A stretch of DNA of 64,000 nt from Cranoglanis bouderius (Eukaryota > Chordata > Actinopteri > Siluriformes > Cranoglanididae), in assembly GCA_023630585.1 (NCBI GenBank), contig CM042535.1:34127399-34191398 (forward strand), read 5' to 3'. The position numbers and the translations under genes are program-made. Below, piece after piece: positions 33,305 to 45,599 of the stretch. Every line of letters starts with the position of its first letter. The stretch's first letter is position 1. The notes under the pieces are model-generated. The model was not told where the DNA came from, did not search any database, and was given only the letters and a program-made list of their open reading frames with translations.

Positions 33305-33500
33305 ATGTACAATGTGTGTGAATGTATGTGTGTGGGTCCATGCAGTGGACCGGCATCCCATCGAGGGCTTGTTCCCGCCTCATTCCGAGAGTTCCTGGAA
33401 TAGGTTCCACATCAACCATTACTCTCTAATCAGGATAAATTTACTGAAGTTGAATGAATGAATGAATGAATGAATGAATGAATGAATGAATGAATGAATG
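33305..33500 (+). mobile_element. Truncated SINE 3' part with (GAAT)n tail
   Basis: The body has gcagtggaccggcatcccat and ttcctggaataggttccaca, matching the 3' half plan of the other SINEs, and is followed by a tail of about 13 gaat units (33449-33500). The tRNA head is missing. Confidence 0.7.
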
Positions 33501-36190
33501 GAATTGTCTACATGAGGTAGTGTTCAAATCAGTAGCCTTTTTTTTTTTAATGCGAGAAATGCGCTGATGAAATAGATAGAAATAATGAAGCAGTTGATTG
33601 TACTTCAAGCCAGATTCCAAACCCGTGGTTGCCTCTCTGAGAAGTTCAGCGGTGCTACTGCTTGCTTCTACTCAAAATGGCTGTGCATGTGGAGGGATGT
33701 TTATTGGAATCCCGCAGTCAAGGTGCTGTTGTTTGGCTCTAAATATGTAATCAACCAAGGAAACTGTTTGACCCCACCCACTAGTCTTGATAGACAGGTG
33801 ACTAAACCTTAACAAAAAGCATTATGCATTATGGAGTTAAAAAAAGAAGAAGAGGAAACTTGTATATAGGGCATTTGACCTTTAAAAAATTTTATTAAAT
33901 GAATAAAAGGTTAAATATTATTTGTTAACAAGTTTTTTTTGTTTGTTTTTCAGTAATTGTCTTTTTTATTATTCTCATTTTTTAATTCATGATTGCGTTT
34001 TATTAATTTCTTAAAGCAAATATACAAAATCATTAAAATTTTATGAAATGTCGTTATTTAAGTCACAATTATTATACACTGATTACATTGTATGTTATAA
34101 CTGTCCCCCCATAATGATCAAATTTAAACATATACTGCTTATTGCTGCATATATTTATGTGATTATTATTATTATTTCAAAATTGTTATATTTTTATGCA
34201 TTTATATGCACAAATAGCATACATGTTTTTTGTACTAGATTTTATAAGAAATGCTTACATAGTAGCTAAAATAGTTTAAAACAGTTATAAGCGCAGATAA
34301 AAATCTCTGAATAGGAGCTTGTTTTCAGAGGTTTACATGATAACTTTAACCACCCAGCTGCTTTCACTTTGTCTAATGATTTTAATTAACAACTATGTTA
34401 ACCACTCGATGTCCATGCGGTGTGTTCGCCCATTTCAATAAGGTCCTTAATGAATCACACATATTTGGCTGGGTCAGGAGTGTAAACATGCTGTAATTAC
34501 GAATTATTGATTACCATGTCTCACCGTGCAAACACACACATACAGTCTGCAAACACACACTAATGTCAGTCACCGTGTGTGCAGATGCGTATGTGTGTGT
34601 TCTCTGGACAAAATGTTACTGCGTTCATGAATATTTAACAGTAGTTTTGACAGGCACTTGAGTCTTTTGAGAAGAATTTTTTATTTTTTTTTCCCTCCAA
34701 GAGGAGTATGGAGCTACACTGCATTCTCCTGAGGTCCATCCTGCCTTCGACTTGTGAGTGCGTGCATGTGGGTTTTGTATGCGCCACGATGGCACATTTT
34801 GAAGAGTTGAAGGCCTTTGAGACACAAGTCATTTCACAATCTGCCTCCCATATCCATACAGAAAAGGAAAGGGCATCATCTTTAGAGGAAAAAAAAAAAA
34901 AAAAACAAGAAACAAACCAAACCAGAATAACAGAAGCCCTGACATTATTGTGGAAGAAAAGGAATTGTGCCTGTGCTGGAGTAGGAAAGATATGCAAATG
35001 TAGGAAGACAGAAACTGATGGTTTTCTTTATTTTAGTCATAATTACTAGAAGTGACCAACCGCCAAATAAACACAGACAACAAACACATTCACACAGAAA
35101 TGCAACTGCCTGTTTCTTATTCAGAACCAAACATACCATTCAACATACCATCCACTATAATTTTGTTTAGAATCATTTACTTACTTAGTTTGTTATTTTA
35201 TTTACTCCCTTCTGGAACATTCCAGTTGCTGCAGCTGGATCTGATCGCATTGAAATATTATGAGTCCCTGAATGCCCTATAGCTGGGTCTAAATAAGTAT
35301 CACCCGGTGTCTAATAATCATCTACCAGTTCATTTCTGATATCTAAGGACCTCATACTCAGATGAGAGAATGTGAGCTAAGTCCAAATGGATGGATAGAC
35401 AGATGAAAGCATTAGAGAATAACCTCCAGGTTAATTAAATAGCCCAAATAATATAGCTCAGAATATAGGCTTTGTACTCGATTAGTGCTGTGTGTAAAAT
35501 TCTCAGGCCTTGTCCTCTAACAAAAGCAGAGATGAAGCATACATTATATTTGAAGCATGATAAGGTTATTAGAGTTTATTAAATGACTGCATAAACAAAC
35601 AGGGACATCTAATCCTGCTTATCTTTAGCCACTGAACACAAAAGATAAGAAAGCTCAAGCTTGTTCTTCACTCCTGTGTCTTCTGATAAGCTTCACTGAG
35701 TAATAATGCTTTGGAAGCTTTTTATTTTATTTTTTTATAAACATCATTTTTAATGCCAGGTGGCCGACTGCATTACAGTTATTGACTGATGGTGGCCTCT
35801 GCGTAATTATAGAGTAATTATTTGTTAGGAATGGAAAAAAAAAAAAAGCATTTGTAATGTTATCAATGACTGTTTCAAACAAAAAGTCAAATAAATCAAA
35901 TGTCAAACAAAAAAGAGAACAAAAGCAAGAGGTAAAAAAAAAAAAAAGTGTAATTTTTTAGGAATTAAATTTTTAGTAATTATTAAAGTATGGACTATTA
36001 CAAATAAAGTAATTTAGACGTGTATTATGAAAAATCTCAATAAAAATGTCACTTGTCATATTGTTGCTTTGTCGCTTGCCATAAATTTAAAAAAAAGTCA
36101 TGTGGTGCACATACATAGAAAATGAAGGGTCACCTGTCACTTTGTCGCTTGCTCGTCTGAGCGTAGGGTAAAACACCCCATCGTTAAGGC
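33500..36190. other. Intergenic sequence, no recognised feature
   Basis: AT-rich, with small homopolymer runs (34892-34906, 35833-35846, 35935-35946). No exon structure, RNA gene or transposon similarity was recognised. Confidence 0.5.
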
Positions 36191-36489
36191 TTACTAATGG
36201 ATTTTGGAAACAGGGCAGTCAGGACCCTCATGGTGGAATTCATCAATTATTGAGCAGCCGTGGATGTCCTCGGATACGATCCATAATGATACTGACTGGC
36301 TAACAGGGTCTACTCTTATTAAGCAGGTAGTATTGCTGTCAGCCTTGATGTTTGCTCCGAACCATGTAGGCTGGGCTGTAGTCCACACCCAATGGAGCGG
36401 CAGTTCATCTTCAGATTCCACAAATAGCACAAGCTTTAGCAATAATAACCCATGGATTGTGGCATTTGGAGACACCAGAAGCCGATAAG

Positions 36490-36800
36490 AGACAGGGTTA
36501 TCATTCATGCATTCATCTTCAGTAACCACTTCATCCTGGTCAGGGTAGCAGTGGATCTGGAGCCTATCATGGGAAGACTGGGCATAAAGTAGGAATACAA
36601 TCTGGATGTCACTGCACCCATGCAAACACACACACCTTTACACACTTATTCACACCTACAGTATGTTTTTGGGAAGTGGGAAGAAACCAGAGAACCTAGA
36701 GGAAACCCACATATACATGGGGAGAACATGCAAAACAGACAGTAACCCAATCTCAGGGTCGTACCAAGGACCCTGGAGCTGTGAAACAGCAACTCTTTGA
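36490..36800 (-). mobile_element. SINE, minus strand
   Basis: On plus it starts with the tail-like cattcatgcattcatcttca and includes ggagaacatgcaaaacagac, ggaggaaacccac-like wording and ggaccctggagctgtgaaac at the head end. Its layout matches the copy at 62990-63340. It lies next to the gypsy relic. Confidence 0.65.
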
Positions 36801-36869
36801 CTCTTGCCTCGATATTTTGAATGGGCCAGTACAATGGATTTAACTTTTTGGTAAATTACTCATTGAAGG

Positions 36870-38035
36870 GATTGTTTACAAGCCAGTTAGTATACAGTTT
36901 CTGTTTCCTGACAGCTCAGTGCAGCCAGACATGATATCTACTTCTTGTACATCAAGGTTTACCATCCAGGAGAAAGAGTAAATCTGGAAAGGTGTCAGTC
37001 TTGTTGAGGAATTGAGAGTTCTGGGTGTATTCATACCACACAACACTTGTGCTTTATATTGTTGCAGTATGTGCAAAAGAGCCTGCCAATCTCCTGATTT
37101 AATCTCTCCACCTGTCCATAAGACTGTGACAAGAGACTAACATTTACAATGAGGTACTTGCAAAAGGCTGTCTACAGGAGAACTCAATCTAACTTGAATA
37201 GTGTCTCAGCTCTCTCCATAGCAGTGTATGTTTTGGTGGTGTGAGCCCGACATACTGGGAAATCTGTGAGTCTACTCTAATGTAGCCGGCCTTGATGTCT
37301 TGGATGTCTTGAGAGAAGGCCAGGAAGTCGACACACAACTTTCTTGTTAGGGCAGCAAATGGCTGACCTGAGCAAGCTATAAATGTGCAATGCTCTACGT
37401 AAGGAGATTTTGAACAACCTGGGAGGGGCTCTCAGCAGGAGCGGGCTAAATTTCTTCCCTAATTCCCCACTGGACACATGGTACAATGCATGATTTAGGC
37501 TGGCTGGGTTCTTCACTTGTGTCATCATATAGTTGCAACAGCATTAGCTTCAGTTTTCTTTGAACCAGATTAGTATGTGAGAATGAAAGGTGAAGAAAAG
37601 TGCCTTGAGAAGATTTAAGCACTATTTCTGGTTAATACGAGAAATGAATAGTGCCCCCTCAAACCAGTGCTTCCACTCCTCTATGCTGCTTTAATGGCTA
37701 GGAGTCCCTGATTACCCCTCTTAAGTGGGACTTATTTTCCATGCATACAACACACAGGGGTGGAATTTGGCTGGTCTGTCTACTATAATGTTGTGACAGT
37801 ATAGCTCCAGTGTTAGTTTTTCTGAGTCATCTCTGCTACAAAGGACAGTAGGCGATTAGGGTGTCTGAGGATGGGGGTGCTAGTGAAGTGCTCTGTTGAA
37901 TTTACCCTTAAGCAGTGATGTGAGGGAAAAGGAAACAAAGCTTAATCCTTGAATGGACCATGGTCAAAATTGGCAGACCCAAGAAACTGCTAAGAATCTT
38001 TCACAGTGCAAGGCTGGGGATAATTTCTTTACTGA
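36870..38035 (-). pseudogene. Decayed Ty3/gypsy pol (RT end, RNase H, integrase)
   Basis: Reading the minus strand downward from about 38035, fragments in shifting frames appear in gypsy order: FSLTSLLKGK after the polymerase, FHPCVLYAWKISPT and EEWKHWFEGALF from the RNase H region, LLKALFFTFHSHI, then integrase pieces SYGQVERLNQEIGRL and STRLTPFQI near 37120-36970. Many stops and frameshifts separate them, so the element is dead. The upstream polymerase palm and LTRs are not visible. Only family-level assignment is possible. Confidence 0.68.
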
Positions 38036-38511
38036 TTATTGAGCCAGGAAGAAATCATACTTTATAATACAATGGCTACACATCTGTGAGTCACCCTGAC
38101 AGTCCTGTAATGCTAATTCGTTTAACTTAGCTAACTAACTATAGTTAATGGACTAGTTGTGTCTATTGGCCCCGGAGATGCACAGAGCCTTGGTAAAAGC
38201 CCCTATATTCAGCCAATGGTCTGGCCCCAAGCAGCACTCTGTGAGATTACAGCAGGGCTACCAGAACATATATTAGCTATGACTTGTAATAGTTTCTCGG
38301 TACTGGTAGAAAATCCATTGGAATTATTGTGCTCAGGCACGTAGGCGCTTTCCTCGAATTGAGACCACCAATTGTGTTGACTTCTTCTATAACAAGAAAG
38401 ACTTGGCAGGGTGGTTAGAGTCAATGTGTGAAAGTGTTTATTAAGTTCTGTTCTGGAAATAGAATCCAAAGTAATACTTTATTTGAACTTTACGTTAAAT
38501 TATTAGAGTTT

Positions 38512-38668
38512 ATGGGGTGGCTGTGGCTCAGGTGGTAGTCCACCAATCGCAGGGTTTGTGGTTCAATCCCCGGCCCACATGCCACCGCATGGCGAAGTGT
38601 CCTTGGGCAAGACACTGAACCCCAAAGGTTAAAAGGCGCTATATAAGTGCAGACAATTTATAAAAATG
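38512..38668 (+). mobile_element. tRNA-derived SINE, second copy of the 20808 family
   Basis: It starts tggggtggctgtggctcagg, with ggtttgtggttcaatccccg (B-box-like), gtccttgggcaagacactga and the end aaaaggcgctatataagtgc. It is shorter than the copy at 20808-21043, lacking the GT-repeat segment. Confidence 0.83.
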
Positions 38669-38669
38669 C

Positions 38670-40640
38670 AAAGTATTCATACAAGAGTATACAGAATTAT
38701 AAGCACAGTTAATAATAATAATAATTTATGAATCTGGCCTTTGATTTCTTGTTTTAGTTGAGTTAGGAGCAGGAATAGCACACTGAAACTAACTGCTCAT
38801 TAAACATAGATTTATTTTATTTATTTATTTATTTTTCACAATGTTGCTTTATGATGTCTATTACAATACAATTTTAGACTTATTCACATACAAACTGACA
38901 AGATTAGTCTTGAATGGAAAAGTATGACTTCTATAAGATTACTGCTTAAACACTGACAGTGTCCTTGCACACAATTTGTGCTCACAGTATGTACTACATT
39001 TTTTATTCTAAGACATATATATGTGCGTAAAAATACTGTGTTAATTAAACCATACATATATGCTCTCATCATTAAAACGAAAAAAAAGGCCATGCACTAA
39101 CAAGTTTGACCTTAAAGGAAAAATCCACTCGGAACAACTTGCATATTAACCTTTATAATTAACCTGTGATCTTCAGCGGCGTCCAAGATTAAATTATTTT
39201 ATAATGAAATTCTGAGGTGACATTTAAGTTTAAAATTCTTTCATTGGCACTTTGTTAATGGTTTCCTATACGTTTCGACTACAGCACTTGTAGTCTGTCC
39301 AGCTCTCTCAACTCCTCATCAGTACACTCTGCTCAAACAGATCAGATACTGAACATCTGTGGAAAACTCTGAAACCTCTGAAACAGTGAAACCTGACCAT
39401 TATCTATCCAGCTACAGTATGTTTGATATCATTTTTGACAACCACCAACGACTCACAGGAAGATCAGAGCTACTGCACCAAATAACAAATTAGGACCGGA
39501 ATCACCAAGCACATCACCGATATTTCAATATAATCACCTTTAATGGGTTTCAAGGTGAAAGTTCCCTTTAACATTTAAAGACACAGAGTGCTGCAGGGAT
39601 GACGTGTTTCTGTAGGCCAACCCGGAAATTAGCATCACCCTGGTTCCCTCGACAAAAAGCCAATAGGATTTTTCCATTGGCTTTTGGATTATTGCAGAAA
39701 ATAAGCTCTGCGGCCAACAAAGGTTTCTGATTCTTACACGCTTTGTTCATATAAGATGATCTTCACGAATGAACACAACTTTTATAAATACAATCACCAG
39801 AAGTAAAAAAGCTAAAGTTAGGCTATAAACGAATTACACCCGGGTCACACGACTTCAATGTCACCACCGCCAAGCTTCCGATAAAATTTATAGCACTACA
39901 ATTTGAAAAACCACTACAACTGGAAAACATTATAGATTCATAAATCTACACGTTGGAAAGTTTTGAGTTGGAATAGTTTGCAAGATCGTGAGTTTAAACA
40001 CAACGAGGCTGTAGTAGATGAGTTTTCCTGTTCGACGTGATGACGTTTAATGTCCCCGACAACCTCTGTAGTCCCATTTAGCCACTTGTTAGCAACCGGC
40101 TTTTTCAAGAGTTGGGTATCACTGATGTATTTTATGTATCGTAGAATAAAACGTGAAAATATCTCGAGCTTGTGTTAACCACAGACCTTATTTCAGGCAT
40201 TTAACCAAAAACCCATTCAAAAAACCCACTGACTTCGGGACGATGGAACCGGAAGTGCAAAAAATGCTAACTCATTTCCGGGAATTTTTAAATAATGTCT
40301 AATAATGCCTTATTAAGCTCTTTCCTAACTTGTAAAAGACAGTTCGAGAACACAGCGTGGTATGATGTGCAGCCACAGCATTCTCACATGCTTAGGCCAC
40401 CATCAGCTTGACTGTCGTTTCTAGCACAGAAATTATGTAACAACTGGAAAATTATCATCGTAATTATCAGCGATTGTAGTTACTTCAATTGCTATCATTA
40501 TACTAACAATAAAAGTGTAATACTAAGTATTCTTGTCAGCTTGTATTGTATTTTAAGTATTCTTAATAGATATTGGTGGTGCTGTATAATCATGCACAGA
40601 TCCTTTATCATAACAGTAGTGCAGTAGACCCCTGGCATTA
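38670..40640. other. Intergenic sequence, unclassified
   Basis: No gene is supported. Parts of 39540-40320 resemble dispersed fish sequence from memory (gggatgacgtgtttctgtag, ctcgagcttgtgttaaccac), but no second copy, termini or coding similarity is visible in the window. Confidence 0.4.
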
Positions 40641-40647
40641 TGAATTC

Positions 40648-40662
40648 TTTTCTTCTTCTTCT

Positions 40663-40697
<35 letters not shown>

Positions 40698-40725
40698 TTC
40701 TTATTATTATTATTATATAATCTAT
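40648..40725. repeat. Compound (TTC)n(TTA)n trinucleotide repeat
   Basis: Runs of cttctt pass into ttattattat. A similar graded series (TTC to TTA to TAG) occurs at 55438-55494. Confidence 0.93.
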
Positions 40726-41127
40726 TCTTTTTGAGGGTTTATTTTAATTTGTGTGAGTGCTTTTTCAAGGCTTCAGAACTTCACGCTATAGGATAGTCGC
40801 CACTTTCGCATATCGCCACTTAATCCACACAATTTACAGCAATAAATAAAAGCTGTTTCATCATTTAATTTTTCTATTAAACACATTTTTATTTTATCTA
40901 TACCTTACAGACTCATAAACGATTAGGAGAACATGAATGAGTGTTATTTTTAATTCAGACAAACTCGTCCTTGGTGAAGTTCCTTTATAAAACTTCGTCA
41001 AACTCCAAGTTTTCATCCTCTTTAGGATTTAGGAAGTGCTGGGTAACCATGGAGACGGAAACAGCGGGATATCACATCGCAGGCAGAGTTATAACAGAAC
41101 TGAGACCTACTGCCAACAGGGCTTATT

Positions 41128-41130
<3 letters not shown>

Positions 41131-41212
<82 letters not shown>
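41131..41212. repeat. Long (GT)n microsatellite
   Basis: About 41 GT units, followed by gcgtgcgtgcgcgcgtg. Another GT run is at 41468-41522. Confidence 0.97.
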
Positions 41213-41215
<3 letters not shown>

Positions 41216-41460
41216 CGTGCGCGCGTGCTGTAAAAGTTAAAGTTAAATTAAAGATAAAGCATAGGATGAATTCATTATCAGCAAAGATAGTGTGTGTTTT
41301 GACCTTGTGGGGACATCTGGCTGGTCCTCATGAGGAAACCTGACAAAATATTTCCTTTTGGTTACTGAGGCTAAGGTTAAGGTTTAGATTTAGTGAGGCA
41401 TAGCATTAATTAGCTGAATTAATATGTCAGTGAAAGGTTCTCATGAAGATAAACGTGTAA

Positions 41461-41524
<64 letters not shown>

Positions 41525-41634
41525 AGTGTCAGATTGTATTAAAATGCACTGCAGACATACAGCCTTTTAATGTCTCTTTTCCTCTTCATTTGCTATCTTT
41601 GTCATCCTCATCCCTCTTCTTTTTCTTCCTTGAT

Positions 41635-41638
<4 letters not shown>

Positions 41639-41680
<42 letters not shown>

Positions 41681-41838
41681 CCCCCCCCCCCTTTATGCCC
41701 TACGAATTGTTGACACATTTTGTGTGGATCTGCAAAGAGCTCATCTGACTTTTAGATGTAATTTAAAAGCCATTGAGATGTATAAGATGGAACATGAGTC
41801 GTTCGTTTACTCTTTACTAAAACAAGACAGAGGAAAAG

Positions 41839-41907
<69 letters not shown>

Positions 41908-41924
41908 CAGAGAGAGAGAGAGAG
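41639..41924. repeat. Opposed (CT)n and (GA)n tracts
   Basis: CT repeat at about 41639-41674 and GA repeat at about 41841-41924 are complementary and about 170 bp apart, so they could fold back on one another in single-stranded form. Confidence 0.93.
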
Positions 41925-42605
41925 TATTTCTCCAGTGGCCATGTTTTGGTAGAGCAAAATGACATGGAAATATATGGAAATATATATACATATATACAAA
42001 TAAAATTGCTCTACCATGAATTCTAAGATGAGTAATGATCTAACATAGACATTATATTCATTATGCAAAATCATTAACAAACACAAACTTTTCAAGTCTA
42101 CAATATACTTTTAGAGTAAACCTCTAATATTTAATTATATGTTCGAAAACACACTTACTGTAGCTTTAATGCAGTAACTTACTACCAGTGTTGGTGCTCT
42201 CCTTTATTTTCCTTTCTTGGCATATAGTGAGTTCACTTCAACAGTGGTGATATATTAACGCTATCCGATCCGCATATGTTCATCGTCGCCTTCAGGCGGC
42301 GCAAAAAATGAAAATGCGTCGCATGCCGTTTACAGTCTCTTCTCCTCTTCACTCTCTTTCTCCTCTTCTTCTTTTCTTCCACCTCTATTTCCACCCTATT
42401 TTCACTGCTGTCATAGTGATTTCACCCCAGCTGTCATGACACGCTTTCCTATACCCAACCTTACAATCGCATGCAACAAATTAAAATGTCCAAAAAAAGT
42501 GTTTCAGATTTCCTGATTTCCAAAAGTTTTCAGATATTTTCTGATGATATTGTGATCAGGGGATCCGAAATAATTGGATCGGTAATGTTATGCTAAACAA
42601 GTATA

Positions 42606-43198
42606 CGGTACTGCTTGAAAGTCCGCGATCCCGTGTGGAATTTGATATATTTCTACACAAATATGACCTAAAACATCATCAGATTTTCACACAAGTCCTA
42701 AAAGTAGTTAAAGAAATTAACTAATGTAAAAAATATTGTTCTTGGACATTTATTTATTGATTAAAATGATCCAATATTGCATATCTGTCAGTGGCAAAAG
42801 TATGTGAACCTTTGCTTTCAGTATCTGGTGTGACCCCCTTGTGCAGCAATAACTGCAACTAAACGTTTCTGGTGACTGTTGATCAGTCCTGCACATCGGC
42901 TTGGAGGAATTTTAGCCCGTTCCTCAATACAGAACAGCTTCGACTCTGGGATGTTGGTGGGTTTCCTCACATGAACTGCTTGCTTCAGGTCCTTCCACAA
43001 CGTTTCTAGTGGATTAAGGTCAGGACTTTGACTTGGCCGTTCCAAAACATTAACTTTATTCTTCTTTAACCGTTCTTTGGTAGAACAACTTGTGTGCTTA
43101 GGGTCGTTGTCTTGCTGCATGACCCACTTTCTCTTGAGATTCAGTTCAGAGACAGACGTCCTGATATTTTCCTTTAGAATTCGAAGGTATAATTCAGA
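42606..43198 (-). pseudogene. Tc1-like transposon relic, transposase C terminus
   Basis: A minus-strand frame has QQDNDPKHTSCSTKERLKKN, VNVLERPSQSPDLNPLETLW and KIPPSRCAGLI. These are the second catalytic aspartate, the third acidic residue (here in PLETLW) and the C-terminal helix of a Tc1 transposase. The low-coordinate boundary follows TA at 42604-42605. It ends abruptly at about 43198 against a different Tc1 family. Confidence 0.75.
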
Positions 43199-43480
43199 AT
43201 TCGGAATTCAATAAGTTGCGATTTGGGGCCTCCATGGATCGGACTTGTTCGTCCGGAACATCCCACAGATGCTCGATCGGATTGAGATCTGGGGAATTTG
43301 GAGTCCAAGTCAACACCTTGAACTCTTTGTCATGTTCCTCAAACCGTTCCTGAATAATTTTTTGCAGTGTGACAGGGAGCATTATCCTGCTGAAAGAGGC
43401 CACTTCCATTAGGGAATACTTTTGTCATGAAGGGGTGTACTTGGTCTGCAATGTTTAGGTAGGTGGTACGTGATCGGTTG
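43199..43480 (-). pseudogene. Second Tc1-like relic, same family as 50780-51752
   Basis: Minus-strand frames read TYLNIADQVHPFMTKVF, GLFQQDNAPCHTAK and WTPNSPDLNPIEHLWDV, with a frameshift between the aspartate and glutamate motifs. The wording matches the element at 50780-51752 rather than its neighbour at 42606-43198. Confidence 0.75.
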
Positions 43481-43814
43481 ATCGGTAATCTAACCTTTAT
43501 TTCTCTATCCATATTAAAAAATATTCTCTTTCCCAAACCAGAAGATGTCTCTGAGAAGCATGACAACTGTAAACATACCAAATGTAAGACCAAAAAATTA
43601 TATTCTATCAAACCCGATTTTTCTTCTAATCACCTAAATACCCATACAGTAACTGTGTGTGTGTGTGTGTGTGTTTGGCTACATATTGCAAAAGACACAA
43701 CAAGAATCCAATTCCCAAGTGAATGATAGGAAGAACACTATTGTTATTTCTGCTTTTCGACATGAAAAGAGTCAACGGCTAACTCTGTAGCAAAAACCCA
43801 CTCAATATGAGTCA

Positions 43815-43818
<4 letters not shown>

Positions 43819-43890
<72 letters not shown>
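43819..43890. repeat. (CA)n microsatellite
   Basis: About 36 CA units in intergenic sequence. Confidence 0.97.
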
Positions 43891-43891
<1 letters not shown>

Positions 43892-44192
43892 CAAAATTTT
43901 ACACATTGACCCAAGTGTGCTGTCTCTAAGGAAAGGGGATTTAACCTCTAAAGTGAGTGGTGCTTCTTATCATCCTGGTCTAGTTTCCATGGAGATTGAT
44001 CTTTAACCTGTTGCCGTGGCTGCTGGGTGGCAGACACGTTCTTGAGGGGTTAAAGGTCACAGTGTGTGGTGATGTGCTGTGATTCAAAATGATCAGGGGA
44101 TCGAAGGAAATTATGAATAACTCTGTAGGGTGAATAAAGTGTGCCAAAGAATATTCAATTCAAGCTCTATTATAGTTATCAAGAACTAGTTA

Positions 44193-44236
<44 letters not shown>

Positions 44237-44373
44237 ATCTTATTCATTCATTTTCAGTAAACACTTTCCTGGACAGGGTCATAGTGAATCCACACGCCTG
44301 TGTTTGTGTGTTCTTGTGTGTGGATGTGTGTTAGTGTTTGTGTTTATTGTGTTTGTTATTGTGTGTTTATGTA

Positions 44374-44850
44374 CAGCCCTCTCCAAAAGTATTGGAATGG
44401 CAAGGCCTGCTGTTTTTACCAAGTCAATCACCAGAACTTAACTGAATTGAGCATGGATTTCACCTCCCGAAGAGGAGACTGAAGGGAGAAACCCTCCCTA
44501 AACAAACAACAACTGAAATATGTTGAAGTAAAAGGCGGGAAGAGCAACACAAAAGAAGAATGCAACAGTATGGTGATGTCAGTGGATTGCAGGCTTGATG
44601 CAGTTAACGCAAGCAAGGGATATGCAACCAGATATTAAGTGTTATTTACTTTCATTTACTTTAAGACTATCTGTTCCTATACTTTTGCTCACCTAACAGT
44701 TGGGTGGTCTGCTACTCAAGGTGCGATGGTCTAAGTTGTTTAACTCATCTAGATGTAAATATCTGTCATCTCATATTCATCTTTTGATCTCAAACCCAAA
44801 TGTCTTCAGTGTATAGCAACAACAAAAAAACTGACCTTGCTGTTCCAGTG
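44374..44850. mobile_element. Tc1/mariner-type MITE
   Basis: The left end cagccctctccaaaagtatt and right end gaccttgctgttccagtg are partly inverted (ggaatggcaagg against cagcaaggtcag read in reverse) and both are bounded by TA (44372-44373, 44851-44852). The interior has ctgttcctatacttttgctc. No transposase remains. Confidence 0.6.
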
Positions 44851-45599
44851 TAACTCTCACATAATTCAAATTTAAACCTTCATCAGTCCATTCTGTAGCC
44901 CATGTTTGTTAACATAAGCCCCATCTTCCAGTCATGTAACTTTAAATAGTTGCAGGCACATATGTCCCAGAGTTACATAACTGTAAAAGAATCTATGGAT
45001 AACAGTTCTTTTCTAAACCATAACTGCTGACACCTATACCACAAGGGGTGGTCACATGTCGTATAAACTACATGATGACAGAAAACCATGTAGCATAAGA
45101 ATGATGGTACTAAAAGTCCATGATGCCTGAATAGCCGTGAAATCTGTTGCTCAGAGTCGCTCAGATGTCTCTTTGTTTCCCTCATAATGTTTGTTCATGG
45201 ATGTCTGAGGTGATGCTCTACACCAGGGTGCCGCTCACGAAGACGCCATGGCACGTGCACATACCTGTAACACAAGAAAACACAGAAACAGCAGAGCAGC
45301 AGTATTCATGTATAGACCTCAATATGTTAGACCTCGTATATATGATTGTACAGTTTTTACATCTAAACCTTATTACATTAAACTTCAGTTGATCGTATAG
45401 TGTTTTTCTTAATCTAGTCTTAAGTAATTTGACACCTATGGACAAGTGAGGTGGGGATGAACTACTGAGAGGGGGAAAACCTATGAGGAAGTCTTCACCG
45501 CAGGGTTGGCCCCCGAGGCCCATCGCTCTTCGGTTCTTCCCTGGGTTCCTCACTGGGCTGTGTGTCCTAATCTGTCCCTGTAGGTGGTGTGCACATTTT

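Noticed and set aside
36194..36487. Open minus-strand frame next to the gypsy relic
   Set aside because: No recognisable domain. It could be part of the same element but nothing in it supports a call, and its start overlaps SINE sequence.
39110..40320. Possible large dispersed repeat
   Set aside because: It seems familiar from fish sequences, but there is no second copy, terminus or coding trace in the window to support it.
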